From positions 49,807,087 through 49,871,086 of the forward strand of contig CM057833.1 in the NCBI GenBank assembly GCA_030068075.1: 64,000 nt of DNA, given 5' to 3'. The translations under genes and the position numbers were made by a program. The DNA is from Paguma larvata (lineage: Eukaryota; Chordata; Mammalia; Carnivora; Viverridae). Shown in pieces: positions 52,400 to 63,985 of the stretch. The notes below the pieces were generated by a model. It did no database searches. It was not told where the DNA came from and saw only the letters and a list, made by a program, of their open reading frames with translations. Within the stretch, counting starts at the first letter, position 1; each line of letters starts with the position of its first letter.

Positions 52400-52904
52400 C
52401 TTTTTATGCCTGCATTTAAAAAAATATTATTTTCCTTATAAAAGTCATACATTCTAATTGGAGAAAATTTAGAAAACTCATAAAGTAGAAGAAAATATTC
52501 TAAAAATCTGAAAAAAAAAAAAAAGGTGGGGGGTGCCTGGGTGGCTCAGTTGGTTAAGCGGCCGACTTTAGCTCAGGTCGTGATCTCATGTCTGTGAGTT
52601 TGAGCCCCGCATCCGGCTCTGTGCTGAGGGCTCAGAGCCTGGAGCCTGCTTCGGATTCTGTGTCTCCCTCCCTCTCTGCCCTTCCCCTGCTCATGCTCTG
52701 TCTCTATCTCTCAAAAATAAGTAAATGTTAAAAAACAATTTTTAAAAAATCTATTATATTTTTTCCATCCATACCTAATCACTTATGCATTTCTTTCCAG
52801 TTTTTTCTATGTATAGAATGCTTTAAAAACAATTATGATAATATACACATATAATTTAGCACTGTACTTTTTTTCCCTACTAAATTTTGTAACAAACATA
52901 TTTA
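52400..52904 (+). repeat. old L1M-like fragment split by a SINE, tentative
   Basis: 52,400-52,520 ('gaaaatttagaaaactcata') and 52,746-52,904 ('cacttatgcatttctttcca', 'tttttctatgtatagaatgc') fit one old repeat interrupted by the SINE. Confidence 0.45.
52527..52745 (+). mobile_element. CAN SINE (felid type)
   Basis: Forward SINE starting 'ggggtgcctgggtggctcag', with body 'gagcctggagcctgcttcgg' and tail 'gtaaatgttaaaaaacaatt'. A few bases are missing near 52,590 ('gatctcatgtctgtgag'). Confidence 0.95.
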
Positions 52905-52934
52905 TTGCATAATTGTTAAGAACATGAGTTTGGA

Positions 52935-53129
52935 GTTCCCTTGGTGGCTCAGTTGGTTGAGCATCCAACTCTTGATTTTGGTTCAGATCATGATCTCAGG
53001 GTCGTGGGATTGAGCCCCACGTCGGGCTCTGAGCATGGAGCCTGCTTAAGATTTTCTCTCCCTCTCTCTCTATCCATCTCCCTCTGGTTGTGCTCTCTCT
53101 CTCTCTCTCTCTCAAATAAGTAAATAAAA
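52935..53129 (+). mobile_element. older CAN SINE, short body
   Basis: Forward SINE: 'ttggtggctcagttggttga', 'gggattgagccccacgtcgg', 'ctctgagcatggagcctgct' and a (CT)n tail region. Its target-site duplication aagaacatgagtttgga (52,918-52,934) reappears in split form, at 53,130-53,138 and at 54,366-54,382. Confidence 0.92.
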
Positions 53130-53138
53130 AAGAACATG

Positions 53139-54365
53139 GTTACACCACTCACAAAAATAAACTCTAAATAGATGAAGGACCTGAATGTGAGACAGGAAAC
53201 CATCAAAATCCTAGAGGAGAAAGCAGGAAAAAACCTCTTTGACCTGAGCCGCAACAATTTCCTACGTGACACATCTCCAAAGGTGAGGGAATTTAAAGCA
53301 AAAATGAACTACTGGGACCTCATCAAGATAAAAAGCTTCTGCACAGCCAAGGAAACAACCAACATAACTAATAGACAACTGATGGAATGGGAAAGGATAA
53401 TTGCAAATGACATATTGGATAAAGGACTAGTATCTAAAATCTATAAAGAACTTATCAAACTCCACACCCAAAAAATGAATAATCCAGTGAAGAAATGGGC
53501 GGAAGATATGAATAGACACTTCTCCAAAGAGGACATCCAGATGGCCAAGAGACACATGAAATGATGCTCAAAGTCACTCATCATCAGCGAAACACAAATC
53601 AAAACCACACTGAGATACCACCTTATACCGGTTCGAGTGGCTAAAATGAAAAAGCAGGAAACTATAGATGTGGTGGGGATGTTGAGAAGCAGGCACCCTC
53701 CTACACTGTTGGTGGGAATGCAAACTAGTGCAGCCACTCTGGAAAACGGTGTGGAGTTTCCTCAAAAAAATGAAACTAGAGCTACCCTATGACCCAGCAA
53801 TAGCACTGCTAGGAATCTACCCAAGAGACACAGGAATGCTGATGCATAAGGGCACATGTACCCCAATGTTCACAGCAGCACTTTCGACAATAGCCAAATC
53901 ATGGAAACAGACCAAGTGCCCATCAACTGATGAGTGGATAAAGAAGATGTGGTACATATATACAATGGACTACTACGTGGCAATGAGAAAGAATGAAATC
54001 TGGCCATGTGTAGCAACATGGATGGAACTGGAGGGTATTATGTTAAGTGAAATAAGTCAGTCAGAAAAAGACAGATACCATACATTTCCATGCATAGGTG
54101 GATTTTGAGAGACTTAGCAGAAAACCATGGGGAAGGGGAAGAGGGGAAAGGAAAAAGGGACACAGAGAGGGAGGGAGATAAAACATAAGAGACTCTCGAA
54201 GACTAAGAACAAACTGAGGGTGAGGGGGGTGAGGGAGGGGGGAGAGGGGGTGACTGGCATTAAAGAGGGCACGTGTTGGGATGAACACTGGGTGTTATAT
54301 GTAAACCAATTTGAAAACAAACTATTAAAAAATTAAAAAAATAAAATAAAATTAAAAAAAAAAAA
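53139..54365 (+). mobile_element. 5'-truncated LINE-1 (ORF2 C-terminus + 3' UTR + A tail)
   Basis: 1.2 kb carnivoran L1 that begins within ORF2 ('ttacaccactcacaaaaata') and runs through the ORF2 stop at 54,106-54,108. The 3' UTR has a purine-rich tract and 'gggatgaacactgggtgtta', followed by an A-rich tail to 54,365. A 9-bp target duplication (aagaacatg / aagaatatg) lies inside the older SINE's duplication. It cannot be active. Confidence 0.93.
53172..54108 (+). pseudogene. LINE-1 ORF2 C-terminal remnant
   Basis: Translation matches the C-terminal end of L1 ORF2, downstream of the reverse transcriptase domain. Hallmarks are [68 protein letters not shown] and LEGIMLSEISQSEKD. The frame is broken by a stop at 53,562-53,564 and by a shift of reading frame near 53,660. 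The endonuclease and catalytic YADD motif are absent, lost by 5' truncation. No host gene function. Confidence 0.92.
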
Positions 54366-54742
54366 AAGAATATGGGTTTGAAGTCAGATGGTAGGGGTCC
54401 AAATCTGATTCTGCCACCTACCATCTGGGTGACCCTGAGTAATCATAGAACTCATTACCCAAATAGGAATCCATGAGAGCGAAAGGGGGTGCTGTTCATA
54501 ATTAGTTCAAGACATCAGAAACAAGGCAAGACTGTTCCAGAACTTATGGTTACCCCATCTTGGCAAGTTGCCCAATGCTTAAGGCTCAGTTTCCTCATCT
54601 AACAAAAGATTATGCCACTCAAAGGAAATAATTGAAAAAGAGCATAGCTTAGTGAGGGTACAATAAATGTTAGCTATTATTTTGGTCTTTATAGACATCA
54701 TCTTTTATAGTGAGCAATACTCCTCTAGAAGATGAATCACAG

Positions 54743-54790
54743 GGGGGCTCCTGGATGGGCCAGTTAGTTGAGTGTTAACTCTTTTTTTTT

Positions 54791-54826
<36 letters not shown>

Positions 54827-55087
54827 TGAGAGAAGGGCAAAGAGAGAGGGAGACACAGAATCTGAAGCAGGCTCCAGACACCGAGCTGTCAGCACAGAGC
54901 CTGATGTGGGGCTCAAACTCATGAACTGCAAAATCATGACCCGAGCCAAAGTCAGATGCTTAACTGACAGAGCCACCCAGGCGCCCAGAGTGTCTGGCTC
55001 TTGATTTCAGCTCAGGTCATGATTACAGGGTCGTGAACTTATCGAGTCCAATGTCAGGCTCTGCGCTGAATGTGGAGCCTGCTTGAG

Positions 55088-55123
<36 letters not shown>

Positions 55124-55192
55124 CCCCCCCCCCATTGCCCCTGCTTGTGCATGTGCGCACTCTCTTTTTCCCTTTCTTAAAAAAAAAAAAAA
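54743..55192 (+). mobile_element. older CAN SINE, split by a reversed SINE
   Basis: 5' piece 54,743-54,782 ('ctggatgggccagttagttg'). 3' piece 54,987-55,192 ('ctcttgatttcagctcaggt', 'gagcctgcttgagattctct') with (CT)n and C14 runs at 55,091-55,134. The outer target-site duplication is agatgaatcacag (54,730-54,742) and agatgcatcacag (55,193-55,205). Confidence 0.92.
54783..54986 (-). mobile_element. CAN SINE nested in a forward CAN SINE
   Basis: Reverse SINE with T11 and a (GA)n run (54,795-54,821), ending 'gagccacccaggcgccc'. The host repeats 'gagtgt' on both sides (54,770 and 54,988). Confidence 0.94.
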
Positions 55193-55242
55193 AGATGCAT
55201 CACAGTTCATGTCATATTCAGGGGCATCTTTTTGCAGCTTTT

Positions 55243-55450
55243 CTTTTCTTTTTTTTTTTTTTTTGAGAGAGAAAGAGACAGAGCATGAGCGGAGGAGGGG
55301 CAGAGAGAGAGGGAGACACAGAATCAGAAGCAAGCTCCAGGCTCTGAGCCGCCAGCACAGAGCCCGACGCGGCGCTGGGACTCACAGACCTCGAGATCAT
55401 GACCTGAGCCGAAGTCAGGTGCTTAACCGACTGAGCCACCCAGGTGCCCC
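55243..55450 (-). mobile_element. CAN SINE (felid type)
   Basis: Reverse SINE from a poly-T tail to 'gagccacccaggtgcccc'. The perfect target-site duplication is tttgcagctttt (55,231-55,242 and 55,451-55,462), so it is probably young. CpG-rich head ('cccgacgcggcgctggg'). Confidence 0.97.
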
Positions 55451-55464
55451 TTTGCAGCTTTTAA

Positions 55465-56225
55465 CAAGCTTCTCCCTCTATTCCTATCTCCAGTTCCTCA
55501 CACTCCCCACATTCCCCTAATCAACAGATTGAGCCCAGGATCTTGCTCCCCATTGGTCATCACTGAGACTCTTGTGATATACCCACTTGTATAGGGATGG
55601 CCTTGGTTTGTCCCCATTTCACAGAGTACCAGTCCTGAGTCTTCAAAATCATACATTTAGAAAATGATGGAGGAGACAGACAAGTGTCCTCTCTTTACCC
55701 CCATGCTTATCACAATTTCTGTCTAGTCAGAAGTCTCGTGATAATGACAGTTGCTTCAAAGAAAACCCCACAACAAAGAAGACAAAGGTGAACAACTCTT
55801 TCTCAGAGAGAATCACAAAAATTACTACTCTGTACAAAGGCCATCATAAGGAAGGCAAAGGTATAACGGGGTGAGAGATAGATTGGGACTTGGGACTCCC
55901 TACTAATCTACTCTTTCCCCTGAAGAAATTAGTTCCAGGGATCCGGAGAACGGAATCTATGTTCAGCACCCAGACCTCTAGGATTAAGCTTTTATACCCC
56001 TCGTCCAGTCACCAATGACTTGCCGGGTCCCTCCCTGTCAGAGGAGTTGTCAGTAAGACTTCTCTCTTTTGAAAAAACTACACACAGACTATATGCACAC
56101 ACACATTTATATAACAGATATATAATATCTCTACACACACATATGTACACATGCACATACACATACAATATCTGCACACATCCCACGTAGTACCTTTAAC
56201 AAATCTTTCTATATTTACAAAATAT
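55465..56225. other. unassigned sequence with a CA-rich patch
   Basis: No gene or repeat recognised. 56,085-56,170 is imperfect CA/TA-rich DNA. Confidence 0.5.
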
Positions 56226-56234
56226 AAAATCCTA

Positions 56235-56335
56235 GAGGGCAGAGATGATCTTATAATCATCATCTTATCTCCGTTGCCTGAGCCAAGACATGACCCTGCA
56301 TATCCTCAATAAATATTTGTCAAATAATGATGCAT
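56235..56335 (+). repeat. LINE-2 3' terminal fragment
   Basis: 'ctagagggcagagatgatct' and 'ctcaataaatatttgtcaaa' mark the L2 end. Confidence 0.7.
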
Positions 56336-57495
56336 CAGTGAAGAAAGGAAGGAAAGAACTTTGTCTGAGGATGGACACCTTTACTAGGATCTTCTAGCAC
56401 GATGATGACCATGGTGCTTTTTATCAGAGAAAACTCTTTGGAAAACAACAGGAGTCAGTGTCCTCTTTTCCCATTGGGATAGACTGTGTTCTACAAATGC
56501 CATTCCAAATACAGCACATGGTGCATAACCAATACTAACACATGCCATTTGAAGCTTTAACAAGACAGTCCTCCTTCAAATTTATAACAGTCTATGTTTA
56601 AAAACCTGACAAAACCAAAATGTGTTCTCCATAAATTATAGTGGCACCATTCCTGCTGCCGAAGTGAAGGTTGTGTCAGCATTTCCATTATTCCGTGGAT
56701 CGCTGTGTTTCAGGGCTTTAGTTCTTGGCTATAAAAATGCACCTTGGGTTTAAAACTGGCAAGGAACACCTCAGCCTTGGAACAAGTTTGCTTCACCAAA
56801 TTTTGAGAGCAAAGCCTATTTATTTATTTCCTCCTTTGTCAATGACTTCAACGAAGAGAAAACATCCATGAATTTCGTTTCCAATTTCATCTCTCCCTTT
56901 TTTTTTTAACGACTGATAGTTTCAGATCTTTACTGAACAATGGTAAAGTTTTGGTTTTGGAATTAGGGAAGAAAAAAAATTTAGTAAACCTTCTTTTTAA
57001 AGAAAGACATTGTTCTGAAACCAGCCACCCCCTTCCTCCTCATTCTGATTTCATTAAGAAGGGTTAACAATGGTTTTATTTTGACATGGGCAAATCAGAT
57101 GGTTACGGTTGGTGGTGAAATTTGATTATCTGATTAGGTTAATAACCTCTCAACAACAGACTTTATTCTGTAGCTATTCGTTAGGTATAATTTCCCATTG
57201 GCTTCCTGGAGAAATCATTTAGTATAACTTCATACAGTTAATTAAATTTCTTTACTTTCATTTAAGCATGTATTTATTTGTGGTCCCTTGGGCAAGTAAC
57301 ATTTTTTGTATGGTTTTTGCTAGTGTTATCAGAAAGTCAGCTTTTAAAAAGGGAGCTACAACTATTAATTTAGTAACATAAAACATTTAAATGGCTTTAA
57401 GGTTCTGATGCTCATTCATACGAGCTATAGCTTCCCCTAAAACCAGAAGTTACTTATCTCAAGTTTTATTGATTCTTCTTGAGTTTTATATGTAG
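56336..57495. other. unassigned AT-rich, repeat-free sequence
   Basis: About 1.2 kb with no recognised transposable element or gene. Confidence 0.5.
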
Positions 57496-57511
57496 ATACA
57501 TGTGTATACTT

Positions 57512-57731
57512 TTTTTTAAAGTTTTTTAACTATTTATTTATTTTTGACAGAGAGAAACAGAGTACGAGCAGGAGAGGGGCAGGGAGAGAGAGGGATATAC
57601 AGAATCGGAACCAGGATCCATTATCTGAGTTGTCAGCACAGAGCCCAACGCAGGGCTCAAACCCACAAACCGTGAGATCATGACCTGAGCCAAAGTCGGA
57701 CGCTTATCTAACTGAGCCACCCGGGCGCCTC
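57512..57731 (-). mobile_element. CAN SINE
   Basis: Reverse SINE ending 'gagccacccgggcgcct'. The target-site duplication is acatgtgtatacttt (57,498-57,512) and gcatgtgtatacttt (57,735-57,749). Confidence 0.95.
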
Positions 57732-57784
57732 AATGCATGTGTATACTTTCACCTTAATTACATTGTTTGGCTTTTATCACTAAG

Positions 57785-57910
57785 CCCCTGTGCTACTCAA
57801 TCACAGGGCAGGGTGGGAAGGGACAGAACTCATCCCCAGCAGTTAAGGAGGACTTCCCTGAAGAGGCAATACCTGAGCAGAACCCTAAAGCATGTTTAGG
57901 AGTTAGCTAG
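57785..57910 (+). repeat. ancient mammal-wide repeat, family not named
   Basis: 'aggaggacttccctgaagag' and 'gcaatacctgagcagaaccc' match the family at 18.24 kb. Confidence 0.45.
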
Positions 57911-57960
57911 GCTTTGGAACAGAAAAATGCATTTTAAATGAAGAAGACAGGAGATACTCT

Positions 57961-58026
57961 TTTTTCCCCCCCCATGTTTATTTATTTTGAGAGAGAAAGA
58001 GAGAGACAGAGCACAAGCAAGGGAGG

Positions 58027-58064
<38 letters not shown>

Positions 58065-58190
58065 CCCAAGCAGGCTCCACACTATTAGCACAGAGCCCGA
58101 TGTGGGCCTCACACTTGTGAATCATGAGATCATGCCCTGAGCCGAAATCAAGAGCTGGGCGCTTAGCCGACTGAGCCACCCAGGCACTTA
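57961..58190 (-). mobile_element. CAN SINE
   Basis: Reverse SINE with a (GA)n run (58,031-58,061), ending 'gagccacccaggca'. The target-site duplication is ggagatactct (57,950-57,960) and ggagatacact (58,194-58,204). Confidence 0.93.
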
Positions 58191-58204
58191 ACTGGAGATA
58201 CACT

Positions 58205-59370
58205 TAAATAAAGAGTGAAAAAAAGTGTCACAAAGTAATTTATTTTCTAGGTTTAAGCAAAACATACAATTTTGAGTTTGAAAAGAATGTGCAAATTCAT
58301 GGAATGAATATTGTTTTTTAAAATCAGGACTTCTGTGCTACTGAAATCATTATGGAAGCAACAGTGGCAGGTGACCTGGGCCATGCAGGGATTCCTCAGT
58401 CTCAGCAGAGAATGTTGCTGCCACTCAAAGTCACCAGGGGCTGAAGGAGCTCCCGCTGAGACCCACATCATCTAACAACACACATGCTTAGAACAGGGAA
58501 ATGTGCATTTTCAGGAGAGGGAGAGACAAACCTTTTGTTTAGCTAATTGGCATGACAGAGTGTGGGGTACACATGCTCCTGGAAGAAAGGTGTCAGGTGT
58601 CTGGGGCCCCAGATCCTCAGCCCAGGGGATCCATCAGAGGAAGTTCTCAGTGGCAGCTATTTTTATCAGGGGAGCGGTGTTAATATTTCCTTTTGCATTT
58701 AAATAACAAGAGAAACTGTGCTGAATTGGGAAAAGGTTGCTAGAAGGTTTAAAAGGGACTATATGCAATATATACATGATGTTACAATGTATATAATCAT
58801 AGTAAAGGAAAGATCTCAAGGTGATTCAGCTATTCAAATCAGGATAACTATAGTGTCCTTAGCACCTATAATGTGCGATGATTTCTCATGCCTGAGTTCT
58901 GGAGGGCTGAATAATAAGGGACGGTTGGCAATCACCACCTGGGAAAGGAACCGAGACAACAGATGTAAAAGTTTAGCAGGTGCTCCCCACAAGGGAGGAG
59001 AGTCAATGAGAGCTGTGTTCTCTCTGACCAGCACTGATAAGGGCTGACAGCCGCAGGCTGTCTCTGCCGCTCCACCCTGAGAGGTGAGAGGGCCTGAGAA
59101 AGGGAGCCAGCTGCTTTCACTTGCTCCCAGGCCTCACCTTCCAGAGTGGCCAAGCCCACTTCTTGAAATAATCAGCTGCCAGGCCTCTGGGGTAGCAGGA
59201 AAGGGAGAGGCCTCCTGGCCCCACATGCGACAAGCTGTGTCACTGACCTGACCACTAGGAGGCAGTATCACATTATCTAATCTACGTGGCCTCACCCAGG
59301 TGTCTTAGGTAACTTTTAAAAAGAACCTGCTCAGTGTCCAAGAGTAACCCACCACTTTGGCTCATCACAG
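58205..59370. other. unassigned sequence
   Basis: No gene or repeat recognised. The window is SINE-free from here to its end. Confidence 0.5.
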
Positions 59371-59374
59371 ATAA

Positions 59375-59570
59375 AAAGTTTGCTCTCAAATTTTGACTCT
59401 GCCACTTACTATCTGTAGGATCCTGGGAAAGTCCCTAAACTTTGCGGGCCTCAGTTACCTCATCTGTAGAATGGGGAGAGTGATATCAGGGTTGTTGTGA
59501 GAATTAGAAATGATAGCTGGCACTCAACAGGTCCTTGGTAAATAACAGCTATTTTTATGTGTGAAATGGG
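59375..59570 (+). repeat. MIR SINE
   Basis: Forward MIR, well kept: 'gactctgccacttactatct', 'gcctcagttacctcatctgt', 'agaatggggagagtgatatc', 'gggttgttgtgagaattaga' and 'gctggcactcaacaggtcct'. Confidence 0.9.
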
Positions 59571-61365
59571 CCGTCTCACCAATGTTCCTAAACCCTCCCC
59601 ACCCACACACCACTTGGGTGGATAAAATCCAGTTTGGGCAGCTCAGGGGAAAACAGTTGGAAACATGAGCCCCTGTTAAGAAGCCCCCAGCTGCTCACTT
59701 TGGAACACGCTGAAAGAGATGGAGGGAAGCAGCAGGGGGCTCCATGCCAACCCCTGGCAGGACCCTGCCTGAAGAATAGCGATCTCTGCCCTCCTTTGGA
59801 AAACAGAATAGTGTGTCCTTAATCCTTTCTGTGGGAGAAGGCATGAGAATTGTGCCCAGAGGAGAATGCGCGTCTTGGGTTCTCTGCTGAGTCTGTGAAC
59901 AACCAAGGTCTCTCAGGAGTGGAGGAAGGGAATGAGAGACCTTTGAAGAGAAAAACCCAGAGTGTATAGGTGGCCATGTGGCTGCTTCTCCCCCTCAGGT
60001 CAGCCGCCTGAGCCTGTCCACACTAGCAGCTGCTGCTCTGCTGTCCAACAAGTGTTAGGGCCCGAAGAGACCAGAAGAGACTCGGCCTAATGGTGCCCAC
60101 AGATGAATTCTATCTGACCTGTGTTTCCAGACTTTGTTACAGCTAAGGCTCCATATGAGGATCTGGAAGACAGCCTGTGCCTCACTTTGCCTTACAGAAT
60201 TGTGACTGCTCTTACTGACACAACTGATTTCAAGTCCCAAACCCCAACTATAAAGAAACAAGTAATGCAGTGTTTCATATCTTGGTCTCTGAAGGACAGG
60301 AGGTGTCCAGAAGGACAGTGGCATGGAAGGTGAGTGAGCCAGCCCTCCCATCCACTACAGGCACCAACATTTAAGAGATCAGAGATTTCACAGAAAAATC
60401 CAGATTTTCAGCTTTTCTCGAAAATGTAGAGGACAGAAAAGCAATGGGCCTTCAGTCTCCTGTCACCAGTCTGCTGGCGCTGCACTGGGCTGTGCCTTTG
60501 GACAGGGATTTGCTCCCCTGTGTCCATTGGCCCTACCTGCTTGTCCCCTGAAGCCAATGGGGTTTGAAAACCCCACCTTGGAGACTGTCCCCACCCCCAG
60601 ACGCTGGAGACTGCCTGGTCTGACTTCCCACCTTAGAGATAAAAAAAGGAAGGCCAGGTGAAGGGACTAGCTCTGAGTCTCAGGGCCCAAAGATGGCAAA
60701 GGGGAGTATGGAGGTCATGCTTCCAAATCCCTGGTGCCCTGCTGTTTCCCCATGTTGTTCTGCCTTCACTCGATGTAATAGAAACCCTGGCCCACGTGGG
60801 AGACCGAGTGTAGAACCGAATGCACCTTGTTTCCCCATCAAGCTTGGCAAGACTAACCTCTGGAATGGCTACGCAATATCCAATCGGTGGTCCTGAGTTT
60901 TCAAACAACAGTTTAATTATGTTCTTTATTCTCTGGTTTAAAAGACAGGGAAGAGTGTAACATATTCCCCACAAAACCATTAACATTTACGAAAAAAGTT
61001 TTAATGCTATCAGGAAAATTAGGCTCTCTAGAATGATGCACTCCCTGAGAGCTTCGGATGGCCAAGGTTTGACTAAAATTACACGTATCCGGAGAGCACC
61101 TTTAACTTACCCAAAGCATCTTCATGGGTAGCAGTGAATCTTTTTTATTTTTTTATTTTTGTGTTCAAATCCTGTAATTGTCCTTCAAATGAGATCTTAC
61201 TTGAAAACCCAATGTATAAAAGAGATCTAAGCAGACCATTCTGGGTGACGCTGGGCTGGGGGATTTTGGATCCTGCCCATGCACCCTGTCTCTTGCTTCC
61301 CTACCCACCAATACCCACCCTCGGAGGCCCTGTCACCCAGCCAGGCCAGGGCTCCTTAATGTTTG
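59571..61365. other. GC-richer unassigned sequence
   Basis: About 1.8 kb with no recognised repeat or gene. ORFs at 59,634-60,351 and 60,633-60,986 (both strands) do not resemble proteins. CpG is not concentrated. Confidence 0.45.
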
Positions 61366-61369
61366 CTCT

Positions 61370-61535
61370 CTCTCGTCAGTTACAGAATTACCAGGGATGC
61401 TGGGTAAAGTGCAGATTCCCAACCGCATACTGACACACTGATTCTGAATCTCTTAGCGGAGGCCAGGGAACCTGCATTTTAACGACTGCCCTTGGGGTGA
61501 TTTTTTTGCCCACTGAAGCTTGGGAAACTCCATCC
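61370..61535. repeat. MER5-like hAT DNA transposon relic
   Basis: 'gaattaccagggatgctggg', 'aaagtgcagattcccaaccg', 'ctgattctgaatctcttagc', 'ctgcattttaacgactgccc' and 'ctgaagcttgggaaactcca' follow a MER5A-type element from end to end, diverged. Confidence 0.7.
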
Positions 61536-61589
61536 TGGGGTTCCAGGGAACACCATTTGTAAATGCACTCATTCTCTTTGTATTAGTCC

Positions 61590-61725
61590 CATGACAGGTT
61601 GAGCAGGTGTTGCCTTGATTTTACAGCTGACATTAGACTTGCCCAAGGTTGCACACCAGCCCCACATTCTTTCATCAGATAGTCCTTTGTGTACGGACAG
61701 GGTTGAGGTAAGCACCTGTGGTGAA
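61590..61725 (-). repeat. MIR SINE, partial
   Basis: 'ttgattttacagctgacatt' and 'agacttgcccaaggttgcac' form a reversed MIR core. Confidence 0.65.
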
Positions 61726-61859
61726 GTGAGTCCAGGTCCACATTCAGTCGAGGGTGGTAACTCCTCCCTCCCTGGCAAGGCCACTAACTTGTCTCCAGCC
61801 TTTACCCTGCCCTTCTCAGGGAAAAGGAGATGTATTATACAAAGGATGAGGCATGTCAG

Positions 61860-62010
61860 CCAGATGGCTTGGGACTTGAATTCTGACCCTTCTGTTTACC
61901 AGTCAAAGGCTCAGTTGTTAGGATTGGAAAGGACTGTAAATGGCCCTGCAGGGTGCCTAACACCCAGTGCTTAATAAAACGGGAGCTGTTATTGCTGCTG
62001 CTCTTAAAGG
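61860..62010 (+). repeat. MIR SINE, partial
   Basis: 'gggacttgaattctgaccct', 'ggtgcctaacacccagtgct' and 'taataaaacgggagctgtta' form a forward MIR head and tail with a diverged core. Confidence 0.55.
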
Positions 62011-63190
62011 GTGACCTCCTGCGCAGAGGGGCCCACTGAGACAGTCACCTCTAGCATTGCTCTGGGTCAGAGCATGTGTGAGCAGACTGGGTCGTCCCCA
62101 GCAGCAAGGCCTCGCCTGCTGGCAGTATAAACACTCGGTGGGACGCCTGGTGTCCTGCCAACCGGCACCTCCCCGGTCTAGAGCGCAGTTTTCTAGAAGG
62201 GGCCGTCTCCGAGAACCAAAGAGGGATTAGTTTTCCTCTGGTGGTTTCAACCTCCACCCTCCCCCAGGGAGACCTTTGTTTTGTAGATGGCTCTTTTCCC
62301 TCGAAGCATCTTCAGGCGGAACCTCTGTTGCCTGTTGAAAGAGCTTTTCCAGCGGGAAGGGAAACCCCAATGCCTCTGTGTGGCCCCGGGCAGCAGAGTC
62401 AGTGGGACCCAGGTTCACGCCTGTCTTTCTACTTTCCCTAATCCCCTCTGGGGAGGTGGTCCAGCCCCTGCCCCGTGGTCCCTAGCAGGATGCTAACTAT
62501 GAAGGGCTCAGGGCAACGGTCCACGCAGCGTCTACAGCCCCATCCATGGCCACACTCCTTGCAATTGCATCCTCACTAGTTCAGAGCAGTGCAGAAACCT
62601 TTCGTTTGGACAGCATGGGCTGCAGGACAGGTGTCTGGGTCTGAGACCTGGTCAGAAGATGTCTAAGATAGCAGTGCTCTGAGAGTGGGCCACTCCCAGA
62701 CTTTAGAGACATTTGGGCCAGTGGGAACCTGAGAGAAAAGCCATCTCTTGAAAATGGGGGGCCTTCTGGCTACCTGTCAGAGAGGGCCTGACACGAAGGA
62801 GGAGAGAAAAAAGGAGGATAACCCTGAGTGCCTCTTTGTCCCCCTGAGTGTCCCCCTTGTGGGGGGCAAGCTTGTTCCTGTAACAGGAAACTGACCAGGC
62901 ACTACCTCACTCCGTCTGGAGGAGTGTTGCCTGGCACCTGTTGGGATCACCTCTCCAGTCCTCTACCCTCACATGTACCCACTGCTTCCCTCGTCAAATC
63001 TCCAGTAGTGCCCTTTCTCTTCTCTCTGTCACCTCCACCTTCCTTTTTCTTGAGACCTCAACCCATTCACTGAATTCAGCCTCTGGGGTGACTCCACAGA
63101 GAGATAAAGCCCTCTCTTGTCCCTGCTCTTAACCTCATGCCTGTTCCTAGCACTCTTCCAAGTTATAGCCTGTTTACATTGTTTTGGACC
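62011..63190. other. GC-richer unassigned sequence
   Basis: No gene or repeat recognised. Short overlapping ORFs on both strands are not coding-like. Confidence 0.5.
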
Positions 63191-63194
63191 TCTT

Positions 63195-63300
63195 TTTATG
63201 TGTGTCTGTTGATCATCCTAGACTGAACTTCTCGCCTCATTATTTCCGTATTTCCAGTGTCTCCTGGCACACAGTAGGAACTTAATATGTTTGATGGATT
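63195..63300 (+). repeat. LINE-2 3' terminal fragment
   Basis: 'agtgtctcctggcacacagt' followed by 'aggaacttaatatgtttgat' matches the L2 end. Confidence 0.65.
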
Positions 63301-63494
63301 GTGTGCTTGATGGATGGTCTTGAGGGCAAAGGTGGTGTGGAATTTCAAAAATTTCAAGAAAAGCAAGAGTTGGACATTGATTTTTGTCATGTAAAAATCT
63401 GTGTGAACATATTCTTCTATCATTAATACTGGCATCCTAATCTGTTGTTTATAAGTTATTCTCCTCTCCATCTTCATTTTTTTTTTTTTTACAG

Positions 63495-63600
63495 GCCTGG
63501 CAACCAAACCAGGCTAAGTGACTGCTTGTTAAGTAGCAGCCCCAGGATTTGAACCCGGGTTAGTCTGAACCCAGAATCTGAGCAAGTTAGTAACTGCTGC
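63495..63600 (-). repeat. MIR head fragment
   Basis: 'gccccaggatttgaacccgg' followed by 'gttagtctgaacccagaatc' is the reversed tRNA-like head of a MIR, with an intact B-box-like 'gatttgaaccc'. Confidence 0.7.
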
Positions 63601-63784
63601 TCTGCTAAACTCTTCTGATTAGATGGTATTTTATGAGAGGTCCAACTGTTCCCAGTTATTCGGAATGATTATATCTTCTTTTAAACAAATCAAGTGCTTG
63701 TTGTTGTTGTTAATATGGTAACTCTATGTGACCCTTGGAAAATCCAATCTTGAAAACCCATGTCTGTGGAAATTCCTGACTCTT

Positions 63785-63985
63785 TGAAGTTAGATGGATG
63801 CGGATTCCAGTTGTGGCTTGCAGGTTCTATGATCTCTGGCAAGCCCTTTGCTCCTCAGTCTTTTTATCTATAAAATTGGTACAATAGTACCCCCCTTATT
63901 GGACTACAGGCAGGATTTGAGATCATAAAAATAGAACACTTAGAATGTTCTCCATCAATAGCAGCTTTTGTTATTAGGTGCAGGA
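63785..63985 (+). repeat. MIR SINE
   Basis: Forward MIR: 'tatgatctctggcaagccct', 'ttgctcctcagtctttttat', 'aaaattggtacaatagtacc' and a diverged 3' end. Confidence 0.8.

Larger units (their letters stand above)
52905..54720 (+). repeat. MIR SINE broken by a SINE and a LINE-1
   Basis: The head 'ttaagaacatgagtttgga' (52,916-52,934) continues at 54,383 with 'gtcagatggtaggggtccaa', 'ccatctgggtgaccctgagt' and, farther on, 'aaggctcagtttcctcatct' and 'caataaatgttagctattat'. Some sequence inside the second part (54,460-54,580) is not MIR-like. Confidence 0.75.

Noticed and set aside
55083..55520. A 145-codon forward ORF
   Set aside because: Produced by a (CT)n/C-run and by reading the reversed CAN SINE. 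Similar SINE-reading ORFs occur at many other SINE copies.
62828..63132. Overlapping ORFs in the GC-richer right end
   Set aside because: Short, on two frames, low complexity in parts. No splice context or known protein similarity.
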